Assembly (NCBI RefSeq): GCF_030247195.1
Contig: NC_080672.1
Coordinates: 4,154,001 to 4,218,000 of the forward strand
Length of the DNA stretch: 64,000 nucleotides
DNA from: Topomyia yanbarensis
Taxonomy: Eukaryota; Arthropoda; Insecta; Diptera; Culicidae
Reading direction: 5' to 3'
The position numbers and the translations under genes were made by a program. Below, one piece after another: positions 54,747 to 64,000 of this stretch. The notes under the pieces are model-generated. The model did no database searches, was not told the origin of the DNA, and saw nothing but the letters and a program-made list of their open reading frames with translations. Position 1 is the stretch's first letter. Every line of letters starts with the position of its first letter.

Positions 54747-55170
54747 CACTGAAAATATAAATTCGTAAATGGAAAAAATGATCGTGCAATGCACGAGTTC
54801 ATTCGTCGTTTTCTACAATGAAGTATTTTCGTGCATTATAAATAGTAGATTTCGTTCATTTCATTTACAAATTTTAATTTTTTTTAAATTTTGCATATTA
54901 AGTGTACATTGCACGATATCGAAATTATATTTCGTGAATGAAACGAAATGATTCGTTATTTAAAAAAAAGGTTTGTGTGTATTACTAACGATTTCGTTGT
55001 TTGCACGAATTTATTTTCGTTCATCTTAGAAAAGTTTTCGTGTTCAATTATAAATATTTTTTTCCTCGATCTTTTAAGATCGATGTTTGACAATACCATT
55101 TTTTTTAATAAAGGGATAGATTTTATTTCAAACAGCTATGAAATATTGTGTTTGTTAGCATATACACTAA
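54747..55170 (-). mobile_element. Repeat B, partial copy
   Basis: Starts CACTGAAAATATAAATTCG after a TA (54,745-54,746), the same terminal sequence as the right end of the 30-36 kb copy. It then follows that copy inward on the opposite strand: GTGCAATGCACGA, AAATAGTAGATTTCGTTCAT, CGTGAATGAAACGAAATG, CTAACGATTTCGTTG, TTCGTTCATCTTAGAAAAG, CGATGTTTGACAA and GATTTTATTTCAAACA. It ends near 55,170 without the second terminus. Confidence 0.75.
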
Positions 55171-56940
55171 CAGACTCGAAGCGAAATTTTCCAAGTTCTT
55201 CCGTTTGAAACGGTCACCCACAACAAACTAGCTCTTACTTTGGAATTTTAGGGACGTTTAAGGCTCAAGAAACTTTTTTTAAGCATGTATAAGAACTGAA
55301 CACTTGGTAGTACGCAGGGAAAAACATGTGAACAGCTATGCCCCTAGTTTATTATTATTTAATTCCAGAAGAAGAATTTATAAGAATATTAAGATTTTAT
55401 GAAAAATAGTTGTTGGGAAAACTATCGACCTAGCTGAATGGTGCTTAAAGTACATAAAGAGTTTTGAAAAGGTTTTATATGCATGAACCGGTGGAAAGCT
55501 TAAAACATTTTTTCCTACGCATAATATCGAGCATCCAATTCTTATGGACACTCACCCAAGGTTTCTTGCACCTAAATATATATCCATCAGTTTACCCAAT
55601 GGGTGATTTCCCGAACGGTTTGCTATTTTTCTTCTATCTCAACCGGAATTTCACTGACATTGGACATTGGAGACTAAATTCGAGTTAGACATTTCTGAAA
55701 ATCAGATGAGAATTCAATTCAAGAAATTAGCCGCTTTCTCGAAGCTTCCGGTTTCGATGAACTCTCGGAACGACTCCAAACTTTTAAAAATCCGTTAATG
55801 GCTTCAACAGAACACACAAAATTTTTGCGATCAATTCGTTAAGTTCGTGGAAATTCATATATTTTCATGAAGGAATCCGGATCATGCAACAGCTCAACCC
55901 GGGAACAATCTGACAGAAAGTGCTTGTTTCATATATGTACAACTGATTGATAGTGGTGCTATTATCCCATCACCATACGAGTGTCATTAACAACGAAACC
56001 TGGCGGAAGTGAAGCTAGGTTTAGGTCTGATGGAACAAAGACAGTCTCTAGAAAATAAATTTGGCCTAAACTATCTGCTTTTAAAAAAAATAATGCGCCC
56101 TTTTTAAATTTGAGCCGCCATAATGACAACAAAGTACCACCAAATTTATGAGTTCAAATCCTTATTTTTCCGTTACAATTTATTTTAATTGCAAGAAATA
56201 ATCATAAACCAATTTGATTATTAAACTTCCGTGAAGGCAGGTACAACCTATTTGTTTCATTTGACCAATTTAACAGTGCTTGCTTAAAGTTTGATTGGGG
56301 TACAAATGTACCCCACAAAACCGTTTACGTTAGTGTTTTGTCATGTGTACATTATTCAAAAAATTATTATATCTTTTTTTAAAAGCAAAATATCGATACA
56401 TAGTAAGCGAGAAACTTGTGTAAAATTGTATAAGTTCCAACTCTGCTGAATAATAGTATCTGTTATTTGGTATAACAAAGCACTATAGCAAAGTAACTAG
56501 AAAATGTGTTTGGATCGGTATCGTAATTTTTGCTTTTGTGGATGAAAGAGTCAAAACACATTCGTGAATATTATTTGTATACAGTATGCAAGACGCATCA
56601 TTCGATTTGTTATCTTCTGCAGCCCAGGCTCTGGAACATACTTACTTTATATACACGTACAATGCACCGGCTCTTGCTATTCCTTCGCCGAACAAGTCCG
56701 GTATTCATAAAAGATAAAAAATAGCAATAGTAATCATTCGCCTTAATAAATTGTTATATGATAAAAGCGTATAAAAATGAAAACTTTATTTGATAGTTGA
56801 CATTTGTTAAAACAAAGGTTCTTAAGGGAGTTGTCTACTTTGTGTACAAGTTTAAAAAACGAGTTTTATTGCTTAAATCGACGGAATAAACTACAAAATA
56901 TTGAGAAGCCAATTTAAAATATTTTCGAAGAAGGAAATAG
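55171..56940. other. No supported gene
   Basis: AT-rich. The only structured item is a 34-bp motif at 56,297-56,330 (see separate entry). Confidence 0.4.
56297..56330. repeat. Palindromic 34-bp dispersed motif, copy 1
   Basis: GGGGTACAAATGTACCCC (palindromic) followed by ACAAAACCGTTTACGT. It recurs at 59,741-59,774 with one difference (GGGGTACGAATGTACCCC). Flanks are not similar. Confidence 0.8.
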
Positions 56941-56949
56941 AGCGTCAAA

Positions 56950-57640
56950 CAGAAATGCGAGCGCACGGACAAACGCATCCGTCCTCTTCTACGTTCGCTT
57001 TTTTGCTGGTGGTACCGGTTGTTGGCTTAGAGACACTAGGCGTGATTGTTGTTGAGTGAATATTTGTCCCTGTCAGATCCGAAAATATTGGTTTTGTAGC
57101 CGTTTGTAGTTTGGCATAAGATAGCAGTGTGCTGTTTACGGATATAGTGTGTGTGCTTTTCTTTGCTGGTTTTGCACAAAGTTTTCCGTGGTGCAGTGTC
57201 TTTGTAGAAATCGCGCATAGGAATCTACCATGGTTGCATAACCAGTATTGTCTGATGAATCGTCCCGTCGCGACGCGTCGTTACGTATGAAAAGTTGGTT
57301 TGTACGGAAGAATTCTCACCTCAAGAACAAAGTTAAGGATACCCGGGAAAAAGCAAAGTTACCGCTCTTATGGAAGCCACTTCTCCGTATGTTGACATAA
57401 ATGTGTTAATCACAGTGTCAGAGGCGTGTGGAGATAATTCGTGTAAGCACATCTCTCTGGAGCCCTTGCCTATGTATACGGGGATGATGTTGTTAACGTG
57501 GCAGCTTTCGTTGATGTGCTGCACGTTGTTCCGCGAATATTTCTTAATGTTTGATGTGGTGCATTTGCAGGGCGTTAACTTCTCCTGGATTGAGCACAAT
57601 CTGCACATTTAGTAATTATTTCACTTCCCGAGTAGCTCGT
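56950..57640 (-). pseudogene. LINE ORF1 remnant 2
   Basis: On the minus strand, 57,608-57,333 reads CLHELSPHASDTVINTFMS and TYGEVASIRAV, the RNA-binding-like segment before the zinc knuckle in LINE ORF1 proteins. FPGILNFVLEVRI then leads towards a damaged zinc knuckle near 57,170-57,215: CAISTKTLHHGKLC, which is CX2CX4HX4C with the second Cys changed to Ser. A Thr/Ser-rich tail (TTGTTSKKANVEEDG) follows. A stop interrupts between the two parts. The same arrangement and tail phrase occur in remnant 1 at 43.4-44 kb, so both probably come from one LINE family. Confidence 0.6.
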
Positions 57641-57649
57641 CTTATAGGA

Positions 57650-60200
57650 CATTTCCGAAAATCAATAGCAACACAATTCGTCTGCAGTCGTTTTTGCCAC
57701 GTATCTATAGCGGAACGATTTTTAGTTTCTACTCAGGGCGAGATGAGAAGGTAGACTGACCTTAATTAACAGGTGATTGAAATGGTTACCCTTTTGTATT
57801 GTTGTATTTTTATCGCTAGTTCAGTTCATCCAACAGCAGCAGTACTGCCCACTGTACTCGCAGTGGTTTAATTTGCGTCTTCCTATTTCTTTATGCCTCT
57901 ATATTGTTGTCGGGTCCTACATATTCTTACAGCATATCAAAACCGGCTCCTACGTTATCCATATCACATTATTTATTATTTAAACCTGAATAAAATCTAC
58001 CATTAGAAACGGTTTTCTTGGATGCAATATGAGATAAACTTATATAAATTGAAAATATTTTTGATGTAATAATTTTAAACGAGAATTTCGAACAACATCT
58101 GCTACCTACTCATTTTGCTTACAACAAAAGCCAAAATCTTCTCCATTGTATCGTAGTGTATCGCTTTGTCTGCACAGTAGAAGCAAAATGTCGTGTTTCA
58201 AACCACTATGGCCAATGTTTACACCCTACAATTTCATCATGTTAGACATAGCGTGCTGATTATGTTCCAGACCATCAATCCAGCAGAAGTGTTCGTTTTG
58301 CGAAACCAAATATATCCGCTCACTGTTAAAATAAAAATTCCAAATTCCTCCGAGGCTTGGAAGTTGTAACACCTGCAGATCGTTCAGAGGCGCAGAATGC
58401 TCTGCTTTAATTGTTTTGAGTCGTTACCCAAGTAACCATAAGCACTAATTTAAAATTCTAGATAAGCTATAAGTTATCATTTCCATTGCTAACTAGCCGT
58501 ATACAAGTATTTTCAATGCTTCAATGCACCAAAAATGTAAAGCAATAAATCTAGCACTATATCGACATACAGAACATAGACATTGTGCTAAAAAGCTTTT
58601 GAAGATAAATGCCATGAAGCTTTTATAGAAAACTCTTAGTGCTAATATAGCATCTTCTTATAGTGCTTTGAGACACCGGACAATATAAAATATACGTATG
58701 CGTTCCCATAGTCACCTAAACTCGTATGCCTTCATGTCAAAAATGATGATGCAAAAAACTTTAAATCAAAATGCAAATTCTGCACGATTTTTCGAAAAAA
58801 AAAATACAGTTGAAATTATAATCCACAATAGACGTTTCGGTAATTGCAACCAATATTTAGGTAGAGTTTGGATTAAACCAAGTATACAAGTAAATCTTCT
58901 CACAGATCAGTGATCAAACGCGTATACCAAATTGAGACAAGGTTTTCGACTTCGGATCGAATCCCATTTCTATAGGCACTAATTCGTCAATTTAAACAGT
59001 CGGTTTGTCAAACAAAAGAAGAGAGGGAGGATGGGTGGAGATTCATGGAAAGGCACAAATCTCCGATCAACATGGGGAACGTGCCATTTGAGCTAGACGC
59101 TACTGCTTCCTGAGTACCCGCAAATTGAAAAACTCGTAGCTATGACAATTTTACCCGATTTGGATACCACGGAATAAGAAGCTGCCGAAATTCACCTGTC
59201 TGGCAAGTTATTTGTGGATGTGGCAATATGAGTCAACCGGAGACTAATAGAAATAGAGTTTCCCATGGCTGATGAGGAACTAACTCATACTGAACTAGAA
59301 GGCTTAGGTTTAAAAGGGCCCGGCAGTAATACAAGCCTTGGGGCCCGACGCGGCTCTCGACGGCCCTGTTACTGCATATTGCTGTATTTTTAACGTTTGT
59401 GTTGGCGTTTGGTTTTCAAAAAAGCATCGGAACAAAAATATACTTTTTGATCGGATTTTGGAAAAAAAAATGTTTAAAAGGAAATTTAATATGCTGTACA
59501 ACGTCATATAAATGGTCAAAATCGATTTGAAACTACCGGAGTTATAGCAATATGAAGAAAACAGGGAATTTTGACGTATTTTAAAGACTTATTCTATACA
59601 AAATGAAATATTACATAATTAAATAGTCAAAACACGAATATTTTTAAACAGGTTGCTTTACAAATGATTTTGAGAATAACACTATCAAATTTAATTATAA
59701 ATTTAATAAAAATTAGACATACTAGAGCGATTTTAGTTCTGGGGTACGAATGTACCCCACAAAACCGTTTACGTAGAGAAAAGTCGCCGCGGCCTAAGTA
59801 TCGGTTTTAAAGTACCTGTCGAAATTTTTATTCCATTATAGAAAGTTGAACCGATATTTTCAGAAAAATTCCTGTTGACTTGGTTTATTACTAATTATCA
59901 TGAAAAATAAATTGCAAAGAGATTTTAGATGTGAAACACGTGTTGTTGAATACTCTTTCATGAATGTTCGTTTAAAAAATTAAATAATTCAGGCAGTTTG
60001 CGAATCTGAAGAGACGGAATTTTATGCAAGAATGAAAAAATACAATATTTGAGCACCAGACGAGTTCTAGCGATTCAGAGATGCTAACATTTGGTACGGT
60101 TATATGCGTCATTCATTCGTATTACGAAGTATAATTCACTACTACAAAAAAGACTGCGTTTTGTGTATAGACGCAAACAGTGTCATGAAATGGATGGGTT
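57650..60200. other. No supported gene
   Basis: AT-rich. At ~59,318-59,375 a GC-rich stretch (GGGCCCGGCAGTAATACAAG to CGACGGCCCTGTTACTGC) has inverted complementarity (GCAGTAA..../....TTACTGC, GGGCCC/GGGCC) and may be a small transposon end. Confidence 0.35.
59741..59774. repeat. Palindromic 34-bp dispersed motif, copy 2
   Basis: See 56,297-56,330: the two copies differ at one base over 34 bp. Confidence 0.8.
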
Positions 60201-60206
60201 GTTTTG

Positions 60207-60412
60207 TTTAAAACCCGAACCCGACCCGTGCCCGAAAGTCCAAAATTTCAAAAACCCGGACCTGACCCGAACCCGAGAATTTCAAATTTGAAAACCCGGA
60301 ACCCGACCCGAACCCGAGAAGTTTAAATTTACAGAACCTGCACCCGACCAGAAACCCGTCGGGTTCGGGTCGGGTCCGGGTTTCGGGTCCAAAAACCCGA
60401 ACCCGACCATCT
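60207..60412. repeat. CCCGAA/ACCCG-type repeat with inverted half
   Basis: The left ~150 bp consist of repeated AACCCGACCCGAACCCG-like words separated by short AAATTTCAAA spacers. The right end carries the opposite strand (CGGGTTCGGGTCGGGTCCGG) before returning to AACCCGAACCCGACC. The two orientations can pair. Strikingly GC-rich against an AT-rich background. Open frames across it (Arg/Pro- or Gly/Phe-rich) are by-products. Confidence 0.8.
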
Positions 60413-60419
60413 CTAATCC

Positions 60420-63400
60420 TGACCAAGTTGGGGGATCAGGGTATAAGGTAGCATGCTTCAATATACAATATTACATGCTATGAAATCTCTTCGAAGATAC
60501 AAATTTCAAAAGTACATGATTTAGAAGTATATTATGATACGTAAACATTCTTTTCGATGCTCTATTTAGTATTGTTATAAGAGCATACCTGGAAAATGAG
60601 ATCGTGTGCACAAATTTGTCCCGGCCTATGCAATGTTTCATTCAAATAAACAGAGTGTTTGGTTCATCATTAAGAATTTCTTGAGGGGATGTAGAGACGC
60701 TCATCCAAGCAAGAATCCATGCTATTGAGAATGTAGGATTCCCGATAAAAATCGATGTTGAAAATGCTCGAAACCGCTGACGATGATTTGACAAGTCTAG
60801 TTTTGCGCTTCATTTACCACCTAAAGTGTGAATCGGGAAGAACCCAGTGATTCAATATATCTGTAACTGAACCGTCACTGCAAGACTAATGGATCCGATC
60901 CCTTTTCTCGCATCCTCCAAAACTAGACACGACGACCGCCAGAGCTGCCAGGGGTGATATGTACTTTATTCCTATTACTCATCTAACATGCATGCAGCAC
61001 AATGATTCGAAAGCCTTGAGCATAATACAATTCTTCCCCCCTTGCATTGAAGGCAGGCGAGAATCGGGTGCTCGGTGAAAAAGTGGTTCATTTTTCCGCC
61101 CACTGATTGGCACTCGCCTCGCCTCGACATAGCAGCTCAATCTGATCGTTTCCATGATGGAGCAGCAGCAGCAGCAGCAGCAATGGAGGGCGCTGAGTTA
61201 AATGTGTGCTCGGTTCATTGTAGATAGTCTCAGCCATACAAACCGGTACATATTGGAGGAGAAAATGTGAAAAATGTGATATCCAAATTAATCAATCAAT
61301 CATTGTTGGTTTTATCGATGAGTGTGTACTTTTTATTTCCGATGTAGGATCTTCAATGAGCAAGGGGTTCTGAAAGCGCTGGAAGAGGGGTAAGGTCAGA
61401 TATAGGCATTCGATTTCCATGAAATTGGTAAACGCGTTATCGATGGATGGGAATGAACATTAATCATAGACTTACCATTCGCATCCAATTGTGGCTAGCT
61501 AGCGATAGAAACGCTTGTCCATCATCATTTCGAATCCAACTTTGATGGTGGTACGTAACTTGAAAACAATACAAATTATGAAAATCTTCTTACATTTCCA
61601 GCGAAAGTTCAACAATGATGAAAAATAGGTCACGTTTGACAGTATCAGTACAGTTAGTAAACGATTTATAGAGGATCCTTAAACGAAAGCTGAATATAGA
61701 AGAAGGAGTTTATGTCGGTAAAAAAATGAAATACTCACTCTGATGACACTTTCCCTAGCAGAAGTTCTGAATTGATAACGTACGATGGAAATGAAATAGC
61801 ACCCAGATATGTGAGAAGAGAACATACTTTCTGAAAAATGGGAAACATTGATACGTGTGTAGCATTGCCTTCACTTCCTTGGTATACACGAATCTGTATA
61901 CAGAGATAGATGAGATGTAGAGCCGCCACAACATACAGGAGGGATGGTAGGGAAAATAAGATCAGAAGGTTTCTTTCGTTTTTCGGCTGCGAAGTTGTGA
62001 AGCAAGCGAAAGAAATCGCTTGAAAATGTTGGGAAAATATTTACATAATATTTTTACTCGCCCAGCCATTGCTCGACCGTCGCTCGTCGTTGCCGGTGTG
62101 TGCCATTTTTTTTTTGTTGTTGCTTCATCTCTCGATGGTATAGCTGCCCTATTGCAAACTGATGACAAACACGACGTTCGACAGCTATTGAGTTCAAATG
62201 TTGCCAATTCCCCTGTGAATATGATACCATGCACCTCTGCTGTTCCCACCGCGCAGTCTCATGCGGTGCAATCTCGATAATATGGAACGGCAAGCTTGAA
62301 GTGATTCGATATTTGCTCATCGTAACAATGGTTCCGGGGGACGTACCAGCTGGGAAAGCTTTTCATTGTTGCAGTAGAACTTCACAATAAAAAGATTAAA
62401 ATGATTCTCCGCTGGGTTTATCGATTACTGCATAGCATTAGAATTTGCAATAAACAACTTTACACGAGATGTTTTTTTTCTGGGCGACTTTAGTAAAAAC
62501 AATTTTTAGTATTTAGTTCTGATAAAACTTTCTATTGCCCATGAATTATTCCCAAGTATAACTGAAAATCTTATACTTATGGAACCATTAAGCATTCAAT
62601 TAGTTAGATACATGCTTGATTGAAAATTGAGCAAAGTCTCGGATACAACTCAATATGTAAATAAAAAGCCAACAGCAAACGATAACGATATAATTAATAA
62701 AAAGAACTCTTATCCTTGTCAGGAAACTTCTATTAAAATGGGATAACGTCGTAGCCTGGTGGATTAAAACAGGACTTCGTCGCGTTTCTCTACTGATTAT
62801 CTAATAAAAGATGCTTAGGACAGGGTCGGCGTAAGACTTTTTCCCGGGTGGGTAGAAAGATTCGGAGTGATTTCTACTCGTAGTGATGAAAATTCAGACA
62901 TCGCGCGTGTAAGTGAAAATGAAAATTCCTGGATAACAGATGGTAGCTATCTGGAAAACCCTTTTGTAAGCAAGCTGTATGCCCGACGGCTCAGCGAAAA
63001 TGTGTTTGTTGATTACTGATACTACAAATGTTCCACAACTAAGTGCCAATTACTTTCTTCTTTTAAATTTCGTTGCCTTAGTTTCCCGTTCCCGTTCCGA
63101 TAAAACCTGCTTTTCGCGGGCAGTGGAACCCGCATGACAGTGTTGGCTGATGGGAAGGCATCTTCGACGGCCGATATCCCCTCACGCTGGAGGTCGATTT
63201 GAATACTTCTCCGAATTTTATCCATTACAACCGGCCCTTGAATGGTCTACTTCCGGACCAAAGATCAGCAATTTGGCACCATCGATACATCGCGTGATCT
63301 AACTAAACAACACGCGACCGTGTACTAAAAAGTATTTTGTCTGCGTACCTGCCCGGGAAGTAGAGATTGATGGTGTAGTCTCCGAGAAGGGCCTTGATTG

Positions 63401-63560
63401 CGAAATAGGGGGTGGCTCCTTCCAGATCCCTGTGCTTCAGTCAGTGAAAATTGTAAGCAATTGCGTTCAGCAAAAATCAAGGAGGATAAGAAAACAACAT
63501 ATTTTGCATCAGCCTCATTTCGAGCCTTTCGCCGGATCTGTTCTTTCAAACTTTGTTCTT
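60420..63560. other. No supported gene; possible degraded exons at the end
   Basis: A (CAG)n run lies at ~61,161-61,181. On the minus strand, 63,440-63,350 encodes DLEGATPYFAIKALLGDYTI and then NLYFPG, preceded by CACAG and followed by GCAG|GTACGC, which resemble an acceptor and a donor. Also on the minus strand, 63,225-63,022 encodes IQIDLQREGISAVEDAFPSA. Neither is recognised. They are the best candidates in the window for real host exons, but the evidence is thin. Confidence 0.3.
61161..61181. repeat. (CAG)n microsatellite
   Basis: Seven CAG/AGC repeats in a row within GAGCAGCAGC...CAGCAATGG. No open frame of note uses it. Confidence 0.85.
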
Positions 63561-63564
63561 TTGA

Positions 63565-63870
63565 ATGAGGTTTTTCCGACGTAGATCTTTCACAATTTTA
63601 ACATTTTCGCCAAAGTCGAAAAAACACTATGGAGGAGCGTTTTTTTAGATCTAAATGAGCTATTCTTTCAATGGGAATAGCCTTTGCTCCGTACCAGATA
63701 TTGAAGTTGTCGCTTGTTAAGTCTGAATCAAAGGCAAAGACTTATTCATATTGTTTCAATATACATCGCACCTCAGCTGGTAAGAGAAGACTTCAACTCT
63801 CACGGTATGCCATGGGGTTGTCTTCACGTTGATAATCTTGAATACAGTAGAAATGACGCGATTTCCTTCT
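63565..63870 (+). pseudogene. I-type LINE endonuclease fragment
   Basis: The + strand, in changing frames, reads HNFNIFAKVEK, HYGGAFF, SYSFNGNSLCSVPDIEVVAC, IKGKDLF, SIYIAP and then EDFNSHGMPWGCLHVDN. Blocks up to SIYIAP align with residues ~61-121 of the ORF2 at 36,706-39,921 (HDFNIIRLDRDTPYGG, CYSFYRINLPSITGIEVVAC, KGKSL, SIYIPP). The DFNSHGxxWGC block is the endonuclease part that the other copy has lost. Several stops and frameshifts, and an internal deletion between IYIAP and EDFN, make it non-functional. It is a scrap of the same or a close LINE family in the opposite orientation. Confidence 0.75.
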
Positions 63871-64000
63871 CCACCAGCGCGACCAAGTGCGTAAGATTTA
63901 TCATTAAAGTCCACCTCGCTACAATTAGTGTACCGATTGATTGAAAGAGATACACGTTCACTATATCCGAAACAATCGAATCAACACAAGAAATTCTTCC

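Noticed and set aside
58430..58690. Possible MITE starting CCCAAGTAACCATAAGCACT
   Set aside because: A matching inverted end could not be found; only loose AGTGCT similarity near 58,637-58,672.
1..64000. A coordinated novel gene system such as a defence island or biosynthetic cluster
   Set aside because: All recognisable coding sequence belongs to independent, mostly broken mobile elements in differing orientations; there is no conserved multi-gene arrangement.

Overview
The window looks like intergenic or intronic DNA from a large, AT-rich, transposon-filled insect genome, most likely a mosquito. The strongest clue is a Tc1/mariner-superfamily transposase with a DD37E catalytic spacing, a family described mainly from mosquitoes. 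Supporting clues are I-clade and Jockey-like LINEs, BEL/Pao pol, a tRNA-derived SINE, many short TA- or 8-bp-flanked non-autonomous elements, and no convincing host gene. The species call is inference. I found no CRISPR array, operon, rRNA or intact tRNA.

Layout. 0.4-1.1 kb: degenerate AATGAAT-rich low complexity. 1.8-3.2 kb (-): 5'-truncated LINE with an RNase H domain. 3.8-4.8 kb: first copy of a dispersed repeat (repeat A) carrying a GA microsatellite. 5.0-6.0 kb: a common interspersed repeat and a LINE reverse-transcriptase scrap. 6.2-10.1 kb (+): decayed BEL/Pao pol, split in the integrase by a 1,180-bp foldback hAT-like element (8282-9461) with an exact 8-bp target duplication. 10.46-13.87 kb: 19-bp minisatellite with ~1.05-kb higher-order duplications. 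14.19-15.47 kb: a nearly intact DD37E element. 16.18-16.41 kb: a small hAT-like MITE. 20.0-20.4 kb: fragment of a possible transposon protein with an unusual SDxAAxQYKN motif. 20.7-22.4 kb: two more copies of repeat A in opposite orientations, one with an exact 276-bp tandem duplication. 22.8-27.7 kb: T-rich low complexity, a SINE, and a TA-flanked 1.1-kb element.

30.05-35.92 kb: a TA-flanked non-autonomous element (repeat B) made of repeated ~0.35-kb units, with a Jockey-like LINE nested inside and further sequence inside the LINE. 36.2-41.2 kb (-): an almost full-length I-clade LINE with ORF1 (three zinc knuckles) and ORF2 (endonuclease, reverse transcriptase, RNase H). It is disabled by an in-frame endonuclease deletion, a C-terminal frameshift and lesions at the ORF1 5' end. 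41.6-42.7 kb: a pogo-like MITE and a ~152-bp tandem repeat. 43.4-44 kb and 57-57.6 kb (-): two ORF1 zinc-knuckle remnants. 51.8-52.8 kb: a TIR-bounded element containing a LINE RT scrap. 54.7-55.2 kb: second, partial repeat B. 60.2-60.4 kb: CCCGAA-type repeat. 63.6-63.9 kb: endonuclease fragment of an I-type LINE. The long stretches between hold no gene I can support; a few short GC-richer open frames at 29.4, 45.1-45.4 and 63.0-63.5 kb are the only candidates for host exons.

The genes do not form a system. The window records nested insertions: LINE in repeat B, foldback element in BEL integrase, LINE scrap in a hAT-like element. The items most worth a second look are the minisatellite whose reading frames encode the same peptide, the foldback element as a possible small-RNA source, the DD37E element, and the SDxAAxQYKN protein fragment.
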